From: Xanthostigma xanthostigma
Lineage: Eukaryota > Arthropoda > Insecta > Raphidioptera > Raphidiidae
Assembly (NCBI GenBank): GCA_963575645.1
Contig: OY754468.1
Span: 52,463,665-52,527,664 of the forward strand
Direction of reading: 5' to 3'
DNA: 64,000 nucleotides
The translations under genes and the position numbers were made by a program. A model generated the notes under the pieces. It searched no databases, was not told where the DNA came from, and was given only the letters and a program-made list of their open reading frames with translations. Numbering within the stretch: the first letter of the stretch is position 1; every line of letters starts with the position of its first letter. This document shows, in pieces, positions 12,801 to 22,826 of this stretch.

Positions 12801-15644
12801 AGCCATTCTTCTCTGTTGGGAAAACGCGGCGTGCAGATGTGGGCGCCGACATCGACCAGCGTCATATTGGCCAGACCTAAGGACGTCACTTATGAGAAGG
12901 CGCCCGAAAAAGCGGAAGAAATGCCGCCGGTCAATCAAAACTACAGCTCCCTCACTTTCATAGTTCCCGACGGCATGTCTTGCAAAGAGTGCGATACAGA
13001 TCTCGGAGAGGACGACCATTTCCCGTACGTTTATAATTTTTTTTTTTATTATAATTGTTCGTCGATACACAATAATTTTTTAAAGTGTAACTTTTATTCT
13101 ATCGCCCCGAATTTTTCTGGCCGTCTGTCGCATGTCGCATTACAGGCGGCCGCGGAGTAGGGGTAAAGTGAAAAGCGTTCGGAGTAGGCGCTCGGTAGAG
13201 CAGCCAAGGCCAATATGGCGGCGCCCATGGTTAGCATCAGCTGACCGTGTAGTATGTATAACACATAGTCAGTCTGTCGTGCGGGCAAGTGCTGTACAGT
13301 GTTTACATGTTTTTATTCGTGTATTCATGTGAATATTGTTGTTTATAATTAATCGTGATGGATAAGTGTCTACAATCCAATAAAAGTTTCACTTGCGTCG
13401 TGGTTTCTTAAAACCACACAACTGTTTTTTTTTTTTTTTTTGTAACTTCAAAACGAGTCGACTGAACTTTATGAAACCTTAAACCGTCGACTGGGTTGTC
13501 AATTTTGACAAAATTTTAACAGTCGTTACAATGCTTTAAATACTTTTTTATGTTTTTAAAGTTCCGTACACCCAATGAAAAACCTGAACCATTATATTAA
13601 GATCATTCTCGTGTCTGTCCGTCTGTCACTGCTTATTATTTCCGAACCTATTGAACGGAAAAAGTTGAAATTTTGTACATGAGTTAGATGACCCAATCAC
13701 GAACGTATAGCGTAAATAAACGAATTCCGATTTTGGAGGTTTATTTTGGGGGGCAAATCAGAAAATAAAAAACAAAATATTTTTGAAGTGAAAACTTCTT
13801 TAGCGGCGTTGTACACTTTTTTTGTAATGGGTAAAAAATGTTAAACTAGCGTCAGGCGTCAGATCGAAAATTTTTATACAACGTTAGACATCTAGCGTTG
13901 AAATATCGTACATAAAAATGCAATCTATGATACAAACCATTTTGATCGAAAATTCGTAAGACGTTAATATTCAAGTTTTCACTTCTGCCGGCACTCCCGG
14001 AGTGCAAACCTTTTTTTTCTAGTGAACCGTGTGATATATCAAATGAAAAGGCTCGTTATTAAAAATACAAATACAGTGTAACCTCTTTATAACGAATCTC
14101 AAGGAACCAAGCATTTTCTTCGTTATAAAGAATTTTCGTTATATGGAGGGAAGAAAGAAAAATAACCAAATTTCACCTAATTAATTTATTCCAAACACAT
14201 ATAATCTGTTAACTTTGCCTGACGTTTTTTGCTATGCCAATATTTGTTCAGTATTTTATTAAGTATCTTATGCATGTCTTAAGATGTGGTGGAATCATCT
14301 TCATTAAACAATAGGAATTTTTCGATAAGTTGCATCGAGTACTTGTTGAATAGTTAGTGATGATTCAGAATCGTCCTCTTTACGTCTGTAAATATTTGCT
14401 GACGCCTAAATATGAGCATATTTCTTCGTAATAGAGAATGGCTGTTGCGCTATAAAGAGGGTATTAATGTATGGGATTTAAGGTAAACCAACCAAACTGT
14501 AAAGATTTCTATGTTTCGTTATAACGAAGGACGTTATAAAGAGGTTACACTGTACATTTTTTTTTATAATTTTAAAACGCATAATTTAAAAGGTATTAAA
14601 GAAAATATCTACGAAAATCGAGCATTCCTCCCTCTTATCTCCGAAACAACTAAGATTCAAATTAAAAAAAAAAGGGAATGTGAGGTTTCACTCATAGTTA
14701 ACAGAAAAACCTAAACCCTCTCCGCGCGAGTTCAATTTGAACTCGATCGGTTTTTATTTTAGCACATACTGCATATTATGTAGAACATTCTATAGAAATA
14801 AATAAAAAATCGCAGGATTGTGGACAATTATTAGATTTATTAATAAAACTAATAATTGTCCACAATCCTGCGATTTTTTATTTATAATTATCTCGATGGA
14901 CACGATATCTAATATATATTCTATAGAAATTTATTACTTAGTTGTCGAGCGCCTAAAATATAGAATGTCATATTCGGACCTAATATTTTCCAAATACCGA
15001 TCGCAAGTGTCCCGCGAGGTAATTTTGTTTGTTTGTTTCGTTGCAGAGGCGTTCAGAATTGTTCGAATTGTCAATACGCCACGTGCTGCGCGAAGGCAAT
15101 GCTCGAACATTCGTCTACGTGTCAGGAGAACTCACAGCCGAATGTCGCGTCGACATATTTACCGGTCGAGATGTATTGTGTCTGCGGCTTCAGCACCAAC
15201 GACGGAAACGAACTGGCAAAGCACCTGGTGCTCTGCGAACACAAGTCGGCTTATCCGACGATAGAGAGCGCCAAAGCCGCGACCGTGACGCACAGTATGC
15301 TCGGCGTTTTGGGATTGGTGCGCAAGCCGGCCGAGGAACGCCCGGCGGCGGCGGCGGCGCCGACCAAGAAGGAGATCGAAGAGAAAGAAGAAATCCACGA
15401 AGAGCAGACTCACGACGAAGGACACGAAACGAGCGGCAGCGTTAAACCGGATCCCGAGTCGGTGGTCGATATCGAACCGGAAACGATCGGAGGAGAAATA
15501 CCGGAAGCGCCGCTAGCGGACATAAAAACGGCAGAAGGCGAAATGGACGTCGACGAAGCTGTTCCGGAACAGCAGAATGAACCGATGACTGTCGATGACG
15601 CGACGACGCTGGGCGCGGAAGCCGAACAAATGGATGTCGAGTGA
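894..15644 (+). CDS. row: Row / POGZ-like zinc-finger chromatin protein with a transposase-like core (14 exons, 1143 aa)
   Basis: Exons 894-972, 1099-1303, 2171-2301, 3002-3136, 3216-3371, 4356-4565, 5843-6033, 7143-7256, 7890-8291, 9020-9469, 10342-10719, 12563-12695, 12775-13024 and 15047-15644 join in frame to 1143 aa. In Drosophila, Row is a nuclear partner of WOC and HP1c. Visible parts: basic KKRTR near the start; the motif MVDPRLGLVVG near residue 120; SUMO-interaction-like PIVDLTTDD and APVIDLES; about nine C2H2-type fingers from residue 687 (CCVCK...HLLAH, CRFC, CVIC, CGTC, CPFC, CGKC, CSNC, CVCG); an acidic C-terminal tail. Residues about 275-555 resemble a Merlin/ISXO2 transposase (see findings). 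The upstream acceptor implies a 5' UTR exon. Family assignment rests on the MVDPRLGLVVG and finger pattern. Introns are packed with MITEs. Confidence 0.85.
1432..1892. mobile_element. Foldback element, near-palindromic
   Basis: Two arms of about 200 bp (1432-1640 and 1690-1892) are inverted copies of each other, beginning with AGAAGCCATTTTGTACGTGG and ending with its complement. The arms meet around a short loop. There is no coding capacity. It lies in row intron 2. Confidence 0.75.
2369..2946 (-). repeat. Dispersed repeat with tRNA-like core (copy 1)
   Basis: Read on the minus strand, it runs from ATACTAATATATAAAGCTGA to an end with the complement of AGCGGTCCCATCCGG. A tRNA-like segment lies inside at about 2661-2735, with B-box GGGTTCGAGCCCC. 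The second copy is at 40291-40930 on the plus strand. The architecture suggests a SINE or tRNA-bearing non-autonomous element. It lies in row intron 3. Confidence 0.6.
3439..4002 (+). mobile_element. Tc1/mariner-type MITE, family B copy 1
   Basis: The TIR starts CAGTATGTAAACACGTAAGG and ends with GCGTTTACATACTG, with TA on both sides (3437-3438, 4003-4004). CAGT ends and TA duplication point to Tc1/mariner. Other copies are at 11366-11906 (inverted) and 59082-59646. An open frame of about 88 codons recurs in copies 1 and 3 but resembles no known protein. It lies in row intron 5. Confidence 0.8.
4581..5290. mobile_element. Foldback element, family A copy 1
   Basis: The left end AGACGGAGAGCTGGCTACGG is mirrored at the right by CCGTAGCCAGCTCTTAGTCC. 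The arms of about 340 bp are nearly complete inverted copies around an AT-rich loop near 4930-4965. The left end is only 15 bp past the row exon 6 donor. Related copies are at 36976-38790 and 54152-54797, and the element at 27168-27957 shares the ends. Confidence 0.8.
6061..6990 (-). mobile_element. LINE 3' end, interrupted by a TIR element
   Basis: On the minus strand, about 6803-6945 encodes VPRNTLTKGK and YFNVLPNSLKNL followed by a stop. This is the pattern seen at the C-terminus of many non-LTR reverse transcriptases. The 3' UTR ends in an (ATT)n microsatellite at 6061-6080, as in CR1/Jockey-like LINEs. It is 5'-truncated, like most LINE copies. A 370-bp inverted-repeat insertion (about 6190-6562) splits the 3' UTR. 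It lies in row intron 7. Confidence 0.6.
6190..6562. mobile_element. TIR element inside the LINE tail
   Basis: The ends GCGCGTTATTCATGTTTTA and TAAAACATGAATAACGCGC are inverted repeats, and LINE-like sequence continues on either side. The interior also holds shorter inverted repeats and no recognisable transposase. Insertion into the LINE tail makes it younger than the LINE copy. Confidence 0.6.
7294..7675 (-). mobile_element. MITE family C copy 1 (two internal 74-bp units)
   Basis: The left end GGTTGCACTCCGGGAGTGC is followed by GAAGTGAAAACTT, and the right end is the complement of AAGTGAAAACTTCTTTAGCG. Two copies of a roughly 74-bp unit containing ACGCTAGATGTCTAACGTTG lie inside. Other copies are at 13783-14016, 28495-28836 and 56545-57150. 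It lies in row intron 8, 37 bp after the exon. Confidence 0.7.
8330..8896. mobile_element. MITE family L copy 1
   Basis: The ends GGGTTATTGACA and TGTCAATAACCC are inverted repeats flanked by TA (8328-8329, 8897-8898). A near-identical copy is at 55100-55653. There is no coding capacity. It makes up most of row intron 9. Confidence 0.8.
9750..10075. repeat. Locally duplicated repeat with GCCGTCAGATGGCA units
   Basis: The segment GTTGTATTACAATATGAAG occurs twice (about 9775 and 9966), and AAAGCCGTCAGATGGCA recurs around 9867, 9932 and 10027. Short stretches have been duplicated in tandem within row intron 10. There is no coding signal. Confidence 0.55.
10772..11222 (-). mobile_element. MITE family M copy 1
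   Basis: The ends are ATTAGGCTTTTGAAAAAA and the complement of ATTGGGCTTTTGAATGAA. It is an inverted copy of 29704-30145. The interior carries TGACGTCATAATG-type palindromes. It lies in row intron 11. Confidence 0.75.
11366..11906 (-). mobile_element. Tc1/mariner-type MITE, family B copy 2
   Basis: Inverted relative to the copy at 3439-4002, with CAGTATGTAAACGCGTAAGG at the left and ...ACATACTG at the right. It is slightly shorter than the other two copies. It lies in row intron 11. Confidence 0.75.
11969..12542 (+). mobile_element. Helentron-like repeat, family D copy 1
   Basis: It begins TTGACGTGATAACGTC and ends with ACGTAAAACTATCGTCCG through CTTTACAGACAACC, followed by a T-run. The inverted motif ACGTGATAACG/CGTTATCACGT lies at the left tip and about 45 bp inside the right tip. 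The right tip can form a hairpin (CCGTAAA with TTTACAG). A 300-bp unrelated stretch sits in the middle. The right end is 20 bp from the acceptor of row exon 12. Confidence 0.55.
13082..13424 (+). mobile_element. Helentron-like repeat, family E copy 1
   Basis: The left tip contains AACTTTTATTC, mirrored by AATAAAAGTTTCACTT about 45 bp from the right tip. The right tip has a perfect hairpin, GTGGTTT CTTA AAACCAC, followed by ACAACTG and a long T-run. This fits the short subterminal inverted repeats and 3' hairpin of non-autonomous Helentrons (HINEs). A 90 percent or better identical copy is at 42163-42520. It lies in row intron 13. Confidence 0.55.
13560..13780. repeat. Possible dispersed repeat in row intron 13
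   Basis: The stretch with CTGTCCGTCTGTCACTGC and CGAACCTATTGAACGGAAAA resembles the conserved block of many insect dispersed non-autonomous repeats. No second copy in this window confirms it. There is no coding capacity. Confidence 0.3.
13783..14016 (+). mobile_element. MITE family C copy 2 (one internal unit)
   Basis: The left end is GAAGTGAAAACTTCTTTAGC; the right end is CACTCCCGGAGTGCAAACC. Only one copy of the 74-bp internal unit is present. It lies in row intron 13. Confidence 0.7.
14074..14552. mobile_element. pogo/Tc1-type MITE, family G copy 1
   Basis: The TIRs CAGTGTAACCTCTTTATAAC and its complement are flanked by TA (14072-14073, 14553-14554). The TIR pattern matches pogo/Tigger-like elements. 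A second copy is at 21368-21874. It lies in row intron 13. Confidence 0.75.
14799..14884. repeat. Perfect 36-bp inverted repeat (hairpin)
   Basis: Arms 14799-14834 and 14849-14884 are exact complements, including AATCGCAGGATTGTGGACAA, around a 14-nt AT loop. It lies about 160 bp upstream of row exon 14. Confidence 0.85.
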
Positions 15645-16103
15645 AACAGATCTGTTTCTCGTTCGTTTACGAAAGGAGTTGTCGCGGCCAACAGATACAT
15701 TCTATTTTAATCGATTGCGTTGTATGTAACTGACGCGTTATAGTGACGCAAAAGAATGAAAAAAATTATGTAAAGTACTGGTACGTACTTTTTAGTTGGT
15801 CTTTTAATTTCAGTTTATAATTATTTTTTTTTTTTAGTGTACATTGTTATTAATTTCAAAACGGACAATTTTTCAAGAAATCTCCTTTATTTTAATGTTG
15901 GTAAATGATTAACCGACTGCTTTTCGAATTTTTTACTTTCAAGTTGACGTAAAAAGTGAGTGAAAAAACGTAAATGTGAATAAGTTTAACATTTTATATT
16001 TTAATGGTTCTCTATTGACCTTGACAGAAGCTTTCATTCGATTTCAAGAAAAATATTATATATTTGCATATATTAAAATAATTTTACTAAGTTATTAAAT
16101 GTA

Positions 16104-16480
16104 TTTATTCAACACGCGTGAGTAATATGTAATTTCGGGGCCCTGCTAAACTCGGGAGAAATAATAAATTACTTCATGTTGACGCGTAGAGTGCTAATAA
16201 TGAGCCGTACAGTGTGATAATGAATTTTCTGGACCAATAGAAACTCAGTAGCAAGCCCAAGCGTGCAATAATGAAAAAAAAACTGCACGCAGCTTCTAGA
16301 CCAATAGGGACGTGGTAGGCGGTATTGTATATATGAAAACAGCATCGCAATTCAGCGAAAGTCATGGCAATCTTGTGTGCATACACTGACGGTGGGTACG
16401 TCAATCAATGAAGTGATTTATTATTTTTCCCTCTTTTATCAGGGCCCCGATTACATATTACTCCTGCTAGTTGAATAAAG
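16104..16480. mobile_element. TIR element downstream of row
   Basis: Inverted repeats of about 40 bp begin TTTATTCAAC and include AGTAATATGTAATTTCGGGG on the left, with the complement ending in TTGAATAAA on the right. No coding content is recognisable. Confidence 0.65.
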
Positions 16481-16484
16481 TATT

Positions 16485-16570
16485 ATGTGCGACCATTGAT
16501 CGAAGGAGAATATTCCACTCGCGTGCGTTTTACGCTCATGGAATCTTCTCCTTCTCTCACTAGTCGCACA
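16485..16570. repeat. Compact hairpin with nested arms
   Basis: GTGCGAC at the left and GTCGCAC at the right flank inner arms GAAGGAGAATATTCCA and TGGAATCTTCTCCTTC (one mismatch), around a GCGT-containing loop. It could be a very small MITE remnant or a structured RNA. Confidence 0.55.
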
Positions 16571-17099
16571 ATATACTATTGATTGTTTAAAGCTCTATGC
16601 TTATAACTTTTTTTATTGTATAATTTAGTTTTGTAGTATTACATAGACGACGAGTATTTTATTATTGAATACCTTTCGAAACTGTAAAAATCAGCAAAAT
16701 TTTTATATTTTTGTCAAAACGTAGAAGTGAAACTTTCTTACGCAAAATTTGTATACACAGTATAAGAAACATGTAAATTGATATCAGAATTCAGAAATAC
16801 AGTTTCCGGTGTATTAATTTCTATATTATAATGAACTCACATATGAAAAATGGAGTTCACTGTAAGCTTGAATGAATATCAATTTTCTATATTGTGCTAT
16901 TGTTTCGTGTTTAAATAGAGCAAATATTTTGAACCAAATGTACTATTTGATCTAAAAAAATGTCTGCAATGTATTATAATAATAAAGAAATTCTGTATTA
17001 CTTTAATATCTATCAATTTATTGTATTTGATATAGAAATATATGTATATTAACAAATACAATTACTTTTTTATTGAAGCTTGACTAAAAACGAGAACCA

Positions 17100-17940
17100 A
17101 AATATAGCTTATTTTTTTATTTGGAGTGTCATTTCGTGTTAGTATAAGCCGTCTGGACCTGAAAAGCGAGTTATTGGAAAATCTTGAAAATCGACTAAAA
17201 ACGCGATTTTTCCCATAGTATAGCCTTAGTTTTTTTGTGATTTTTTTAAGACATTTTTGGACAATGTCTCCGATCCGATTTAAATTCGGTAGGCTTATGT
17301 AAAATGACACGCTGAAGTCAGTAAGCCCCTCCGTTGCTTCGTATCACTTACCGTTTCGAAGATAGACCCGTTCGAAGTGGTTTTCTGGAAAGTCTGGAAT
17401 ACGCATCGGATGAATTTAAAATTCGGTGTACTGATAGAAAACGACACGCTGAATTCAATGAGCGCACCCAGAGGTCTGTATCTATTACCGTTATGGAGAT
17501 ATTGACGTTTAAATGTTTCTTCTACATTGAAATTCACTATAAAAGCCCACAGGACCTAAAGTTGAGCTTATTTTTTGATTCGGAGTGTCATTCAGTGTTA
17601 GTATAAGCCGTCTGGACCTGAAAAGCGAGTTATTGGAAAATCTTGAAAATCGACTAAAAACGCGATTTTTCCCATAGTATAGCCTTAGTTTTTTTGTGAT
17701 TTTTTTAAGACAATTTTGGACAATGTCTCCGATCCGATTTAAATTCGGTAGGCTTATGTAAAATGACACGCTGAAGTCACCGCGCCCCTCTGTTGCTTCG
17801 TATCACTTACCGTTTCGAAGATAGACCCGTTCGAAGTGGTTTTCTGGAAAGTCTGGAATACGCATCGGATGAATTTAAAATTCGGTGTACTGATAGGAAA
17901 CGAATACGCATCGGATACATTTGAAATTCGGTATAATGAT
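17100..17940. repeat. Tandem duplication, unit about 470 bp
   Basis: The stretch from about 17120 with TAGTATAAGCCGTCTGGACC is repeated from about 17597, almost identical over more than 200 bp, and GAATTTAAAATTCGGTGTAC also occurs in both units. The open frames in it are repeat shadows. Confidence 0.75.
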
Positions 17941-18996
17941 AAAAAAATATATAAATAAGTTTGTGATGCTTTATATCGTAAAATATTTTCATAATAGTTA
18001 CTACAAAATTTAACATGATAAATTGCTATATTAAATATTCATAAAACTGAAAGTTAAATATAATATATAATATATAATTTTTTGTTCCCAAATATAGGGA
18101 AAACTATCTGGCAAATAACAACTAGCTAGATAGAATTGGAATGTATATTTTTCAATTAGACAAAGATACTTTTTTTTGTGCAGTCATGATATACCTAAAC
18201 GTAATATGTATTGCATTTTAGACGCTAACGATACCAGCTGTCGAACATCTATAATCTATAATGATAATTTTTCAAGTTCGACAAAATTAGCAAGGATGAA
18301 ATTTTCTCCTACTTCATATTAATCGTAATGCAAAAACACGTTTTAACATCATGACTTTAAATCTGTTATTTATCAAAATATTTTTTTTATAATTTTTAAA
18401 ATACAATGCGGAACAGAAATCACGATTATTTTTAGGAGAGATCAATAACCGGATGTTTGACAGACCACGCCACAAATAAATACCATGAAATAATACTGAA
18501 TCGTTTACGATTTAAGAACTAAGTTACGTTGCGCTTAAAACAGTAAATTGAGCGGACGGGTTGGTTTTTGTTTTGCAAAAAAATTCAATTTTCTCGTTTC
18601 AGAAATAATCTCTTCTTATATAAGTTCTGACATCGTTATCGGTGACGACATATCCATGTTATATCGGTCGATGAAATAGCGCTTTTGTTTCTAATAAAAA
18701 AATATAATATACTTATTTCGCAGTCTGTCGGATTGTTTTGTTTTTATTTATTTTTTTTTAACAATATATCCACATTGTTATCTATAATTAGGCACCTACA
18801 AAACAGAACCGGCTCGACCCCAAGTGAACATCTTATGTAATCTGTGTTTATAGAAAATTATCATATTTTCCGAGATTATGATCGACACAAACTACATCCT
18901 AATTTCAAGCCGACCTATTCGGTTTAAACAGTACATAGTTAAGCTTCCGGTAAGCATTTTCATACTGAATCAGAAAATAAACATCAATATCTTAAC

Positions 18997-19535
18997 TGGT
19001 GATGTGCCGGATCGTTAAAAATGCATATCCGCAGATACGGATCTGAATACGGATATTTGGTTTCAAGATCCGCGAATACGGATACGGATCTTAACTTTCT
19101 TAGAGTACGCGGCGGTAAATATTGAACATCGACCTTTGGAAAGAGACTATCTGTTATGGGAAAAAGTTATAGACTTCTTTAAGAGTTAACTCTCATAACA
19201 GATTGTCTCTTTCCAAAGATCGATGTGCAATATCTGATTATAAAGATAGTTTTTTATTAGTACCTTTGAGTTATGTACTATTGGTATGGTACTCACGATA
19301 AATTTTTGCAATATAAAAGTGCCAAATACAATATTAAGAAATAAAAAATAATCTGAATGGAATTTAACAGTTTTTCATTATTACCTAATCACCTATATAT
19401 ATAAAATTTCATCTATGGATTGAAAAATAATAAGGTAAAAGATCCGCCATAAAACTAACGGATACGGATCTTTCTTCTCCCTCGGATATCCGCGGATACG
19501 GATATCCGCGGATACGGATATCCGGCACATCACTA
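18997..19535. mobile_element. hAT MITE, family F copy 1
   Basis: The ends TGGTGATGTGCCGGAT and ATATCCGGCACATCACTA are inverted repeats flanked by an exact 8-bp duplication ATCTTAAC (18989-18996, 19536-19543), diagnostic of hAT elements. Subterminal regions repeat CGGATACGGAT many times, and an inner hairpin (CTTTGGAAAGAGAC) is present. The second copy is at 44685-45206. Confidence 0.9.
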
Positions 19536-20765
19536 ATCTTAACTATAATACTTCGAGGCTCTTGTTTTTCCAGCCTCAATGATCGTGAAGATTTAGACTC
19601 GACTCTAGAAATAGCGTAATTTTATTGAGCTCTTAAAAATGTGCCGTCTCGAATGCACGTGTCTGTTTCGTTGGTGTTCAAAGCCGGCCCTGTCTACAAA
19701 ATAGAATTTTATATTCTTAACATTATTTTAGTACTCTCTTTTAGAAGAAACATTCATGGAATTTGTGTTTGCTTTAAATGCAGTATTAATGGAATACTTA
19801 GAGCAATCGGTGACAATCTACACCGCTATAAATTATATACAGCTAGTCAATTCAATGCGAGTCGGTGCAACGCGAACGAAAAAATTGCCATCGAAAGGAT
19901 CGTGGCTTACCGAATGGTGAAGTTTAATTCTTAAATTGATTTTTCTGACATTTTATAAATTTTCAACCTTTCGAGTTAGGAGCATTGGCCCGGCACGATA
20001 ACAATACGTCGGCGTCGAGACCGGTATCGGAGCACCTTAACTGTGCAGAAGTACGCGGGATCCTTTCTCCATTTGCCGATACGATCCCGATTTATCGGCG
20101 TTCGGGCTCCGACCGGAAAGCATTTCGTATACTTCTATACGTCCGGCGTGCATCGATATCGGTCGAGAAAAAAGGCTCTTCTTTCAAATACAAAATAAAA
20201 TCAGACTTTAAATTAACAAAAGCGCGTTGCATCGCACTCAAATTACCGAGTTCATAAGCTGTATCGATTCGTTATAATAATAGCTGGAATGTGCTGAATT
20301 AAATTATTTTTCAAAAACTTTTATAAGTAAATTTTGGCCATTTTTTATCACTGTGTTAATATCAATTTACATTCTACAAATAATTTTTACTTTTTTTCAT
20401 AAATAACTATAGGGGCGGATCAAATAATATCACTTTACACGATTTATGTCTTTGCAAAAAAAAAGTCTGTTTTTGCCGTTACAAAAATGGTACAATTTCG
20501 AAACTTTTTTTTAACTAAACATACTTTTTTACTATTATTGAAACATAGCACTCGAGGTACCTTCCCACTGTACGAGGGTCGAAAACGATTTATGAACGCG
20601 CATTTTAAATACGAAGAAAAAAAAACGTCACAGACTGCGAATTCGTTTCGATATAAAATATTACGGATTTGCGAATCCATTTTGTGTGACGTTACTGGCA
20701 GCGCCATCTTTCGACAATAGCAAAAAAGTAGTCAACTCGCTCACAACAGTTACAAAAGTCCTATA

Positions 20766-21002
20766 CAGTAGAGCCTCGATAATCCGTACTCAGGCTAATC
20801 CGAACGCCGCTGTAATTCGAACTGCCGACTGCCCCCCTCTCTCTCTTATCGTGGCCGCTGATCTTATGGTTCCTACACCGAAACGCAAACATAAAACTTT
20901 AACTATAGCTGAAAAGTGTGCCATAACATACTATAATCCGAACGCCCCGCCAGTCCGAACAGGGGTTGTTTTTTGGTAGTTCGGATTATCGAGGCTCTAC
21001 TG
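20766..21002 (+). mobile_element. pogo/Tigger derivative with transposase N-terminus
   Basis: The ends CAGTAGAGCCTCGATAATCC and its complement are flanked by TA. Inside, 20866-20925 encodes MVPTPKRKHKTLTIAEKCAI, which matches the N-terminal DNA-binding (CENPB/pogo helix-turn-helix) start of Tigger-type transposases. The frame then runs straight into the other terminal repeat, so almost all of the transposase has been deleted. Confidence 0.8.
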
Positions 21003-21299
21003 TACTCATCGTACAAATTACACATTAATACTGAATGATATGAGCTTAAATTGCTTTTAATAAATACAAGCTATTTTCTTTTCTACAATAATAATAATAA
21101 ATCCTAAATATACAATATTATAATGTCATGTTCCTTAAATCACAACCTCAGAAGTACAAACCTCTTAAAAAAAAAATAGGGAAAACAATACAAATTACTT
21201 AAGAAGACCCTTCACAAATATACTGTATTTATGTAATCAAAACTAAAAAAACACACAGCAGTAAATAATTCTTGTCATTCTTAAAAATCAACCTATCGC

Positions 21300-22085
21300 T
21301 ACTTCTTTTGAATAAATAAAATTATCGACCAATTTTTCAGACGATATATTAACAAAAAAATAATATACAGTGTAAACTCTTTATAACGAAACTCAAGGGA
21401 CTGAGCATTTTTTATCGTTATAGAGTTACCGTTATATGGAGTGAAGAAAAAAAAAACAACCAAATTAACAATAATCTTCAATGTACTGTATAATCTCTTT
21501 ATAACGAATTTTAAGGGACCGAACATTTTTTTCGTTATAAAGAATTTTCGTTATATGGAGGGAAGAAAGAAAAATAACCAATTTTTCAATGTGGTGGAAT
21601 AATCTTCATTAAATAATAGGAATTTTTCGATAAGTTTGGCGTCATCAAGTGCTTGTTGAATAGATGGTGATGGTTCAGAATGGTCCTCTTTATGTCTGTA
21701 AACATTTGCTGACGCCTAAATATGAACATATTTCTTCGTAATAGAGAATGGCTGTTGCGTTATAAAGAGGGTATTAATGTATAGGTTTTAAGGTAAACCA
21801 ACCAAATCGTAAAAATTTCGACGTTATAGGGAGTTTTTCGTTATAACGAAGGACGTTATAAAGAGTTTACACTGTAATTAACACATTAACGTTTCAATCC
21901 GGATTTGGATCTTCTTCAGAACTGATCTAAAAAATATAAAAAATAATTAATATTTAAATTCTAATTAGCTTTTTATAAAATTTTTTAAATCCGGATTGAA
22001 ACGTTAATGTATTAATTATATTATTTTTTTGTTAATATATTGTCTGAAAAATCGGTCGATAATTTTATTTATTGAAGAGTTCTAA
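21300..22085. mobile_element. Foldback element with a family G MITE nested inside
   Basis: The left arm (about 21305-21366, with AATTTTTCAGACGATATATT) is mirrored at about 22022-22080. Inner arms CATTAACGTTTCAATCCGGA and its complement lie at 21888-21910 and 21990-22012. The family G copy (21368-21874) is inserted next to the left arm. Confidence 0.65.
21368..21874. mobile_element. pogo/Tc1-type MITE, family G copy 2
   Basis: The ends start CAGTGTAAACTCTTTATAAC with TA flanks. The left end is present twice, at 21368 and again at about 21486, which suggests a duplicated or re-inserted terminus. Confidence 0.7.
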
Positions 22086-22375
22086 TCAGACGTTAATCAA
22101 AGTTTTGACTACTTCTTTTGTTTCAAACGACATGCGTCATTTTTTTGTTTGTTATAAATAAATAATTAATACAGGACTGATTGGTTTTTATCTAAAATAA
22201 ATATTTCTCAGAAATAAATATATGACATATTAGAAAAGAAAGAAAAAACGAGGTATTTCGCACGCGTTAAAGAAATTACCGTTTGTGGTCTTTTTTCATG
22301 GTCAAATAAAGACAAGAATTCATATACAAATGATTCATAATCTTCAAGGCTACCCAAAAATTATTAAACGAAAAA

Positions 22376-22590
22376 AATTGGTTGTCTGTAAAGTCGGTTT
22401 ACGGATGATAGTTTTACGTGATAACGTATTCCGTAATACATAACCTAAATTTTAGTAGCTGTCAAACTTGGGCCAAAGCATACTGCGCTCTCGCTTGCAC
22501 GCACAGGGACAGGCGGAACGTTACGGCGTTACACTTTTTCGTGCGTGCAGCTGGTGTTTCATCAATTTATAAGACGTTATCACGTCAAAA
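22376..22590 (-). mobile_element. Helentron-like repeat, family D copy 2
   Basis: Read on the minus strand, it starts TTTTTGACGTGATAACGTC and ends CTTTACAGACAACC next to a run of pyrimidines. It is about 215 bp with the conserved internal block GCACGAAAAAGTGTAACG. Confidence 0.65.
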
Positions 22591-22826
22591 ATTATTCACT
22601 GCTGTTTAAACAATTAAAAATAACACTTTTAATTAAAAACCTCTTTTACCACGTGCTTCTTATTTTGTGTTTATATTTATAATAGAGCAAAAGGAATTGA
22701 AGAATCAGAGCTAGAAATCGAATAACATCTTTCAAATTTAAAAATGTAAAATATTATGTACTTAGTATTTTGTACAAAATTGCCTTAATTTCTGCACAAT
22801 TAATTTGTATTGTTTATTTTCAAATA

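Noticed and set aside
13082-13424. A solo LTR (TGT...ACA with AATAAA)
   Set aside because: Both copies share sequence beyond the candidate TGT/ACA ends and lack target duplications there. The subterminal repeats and hairpin fit a Helentron-like element better.
17062-17310. ORF of 82-86 codons present twice
   Set aside because: It is part of a tandem DNA duplication and shows no protein similarity.
19985-20257. A 90-codon ORF in a GC-richer patch
   Set aside because: No motif or homologue is recognised and no splice context is visible. It could be an untranslated exon, but nothing supports calling it.
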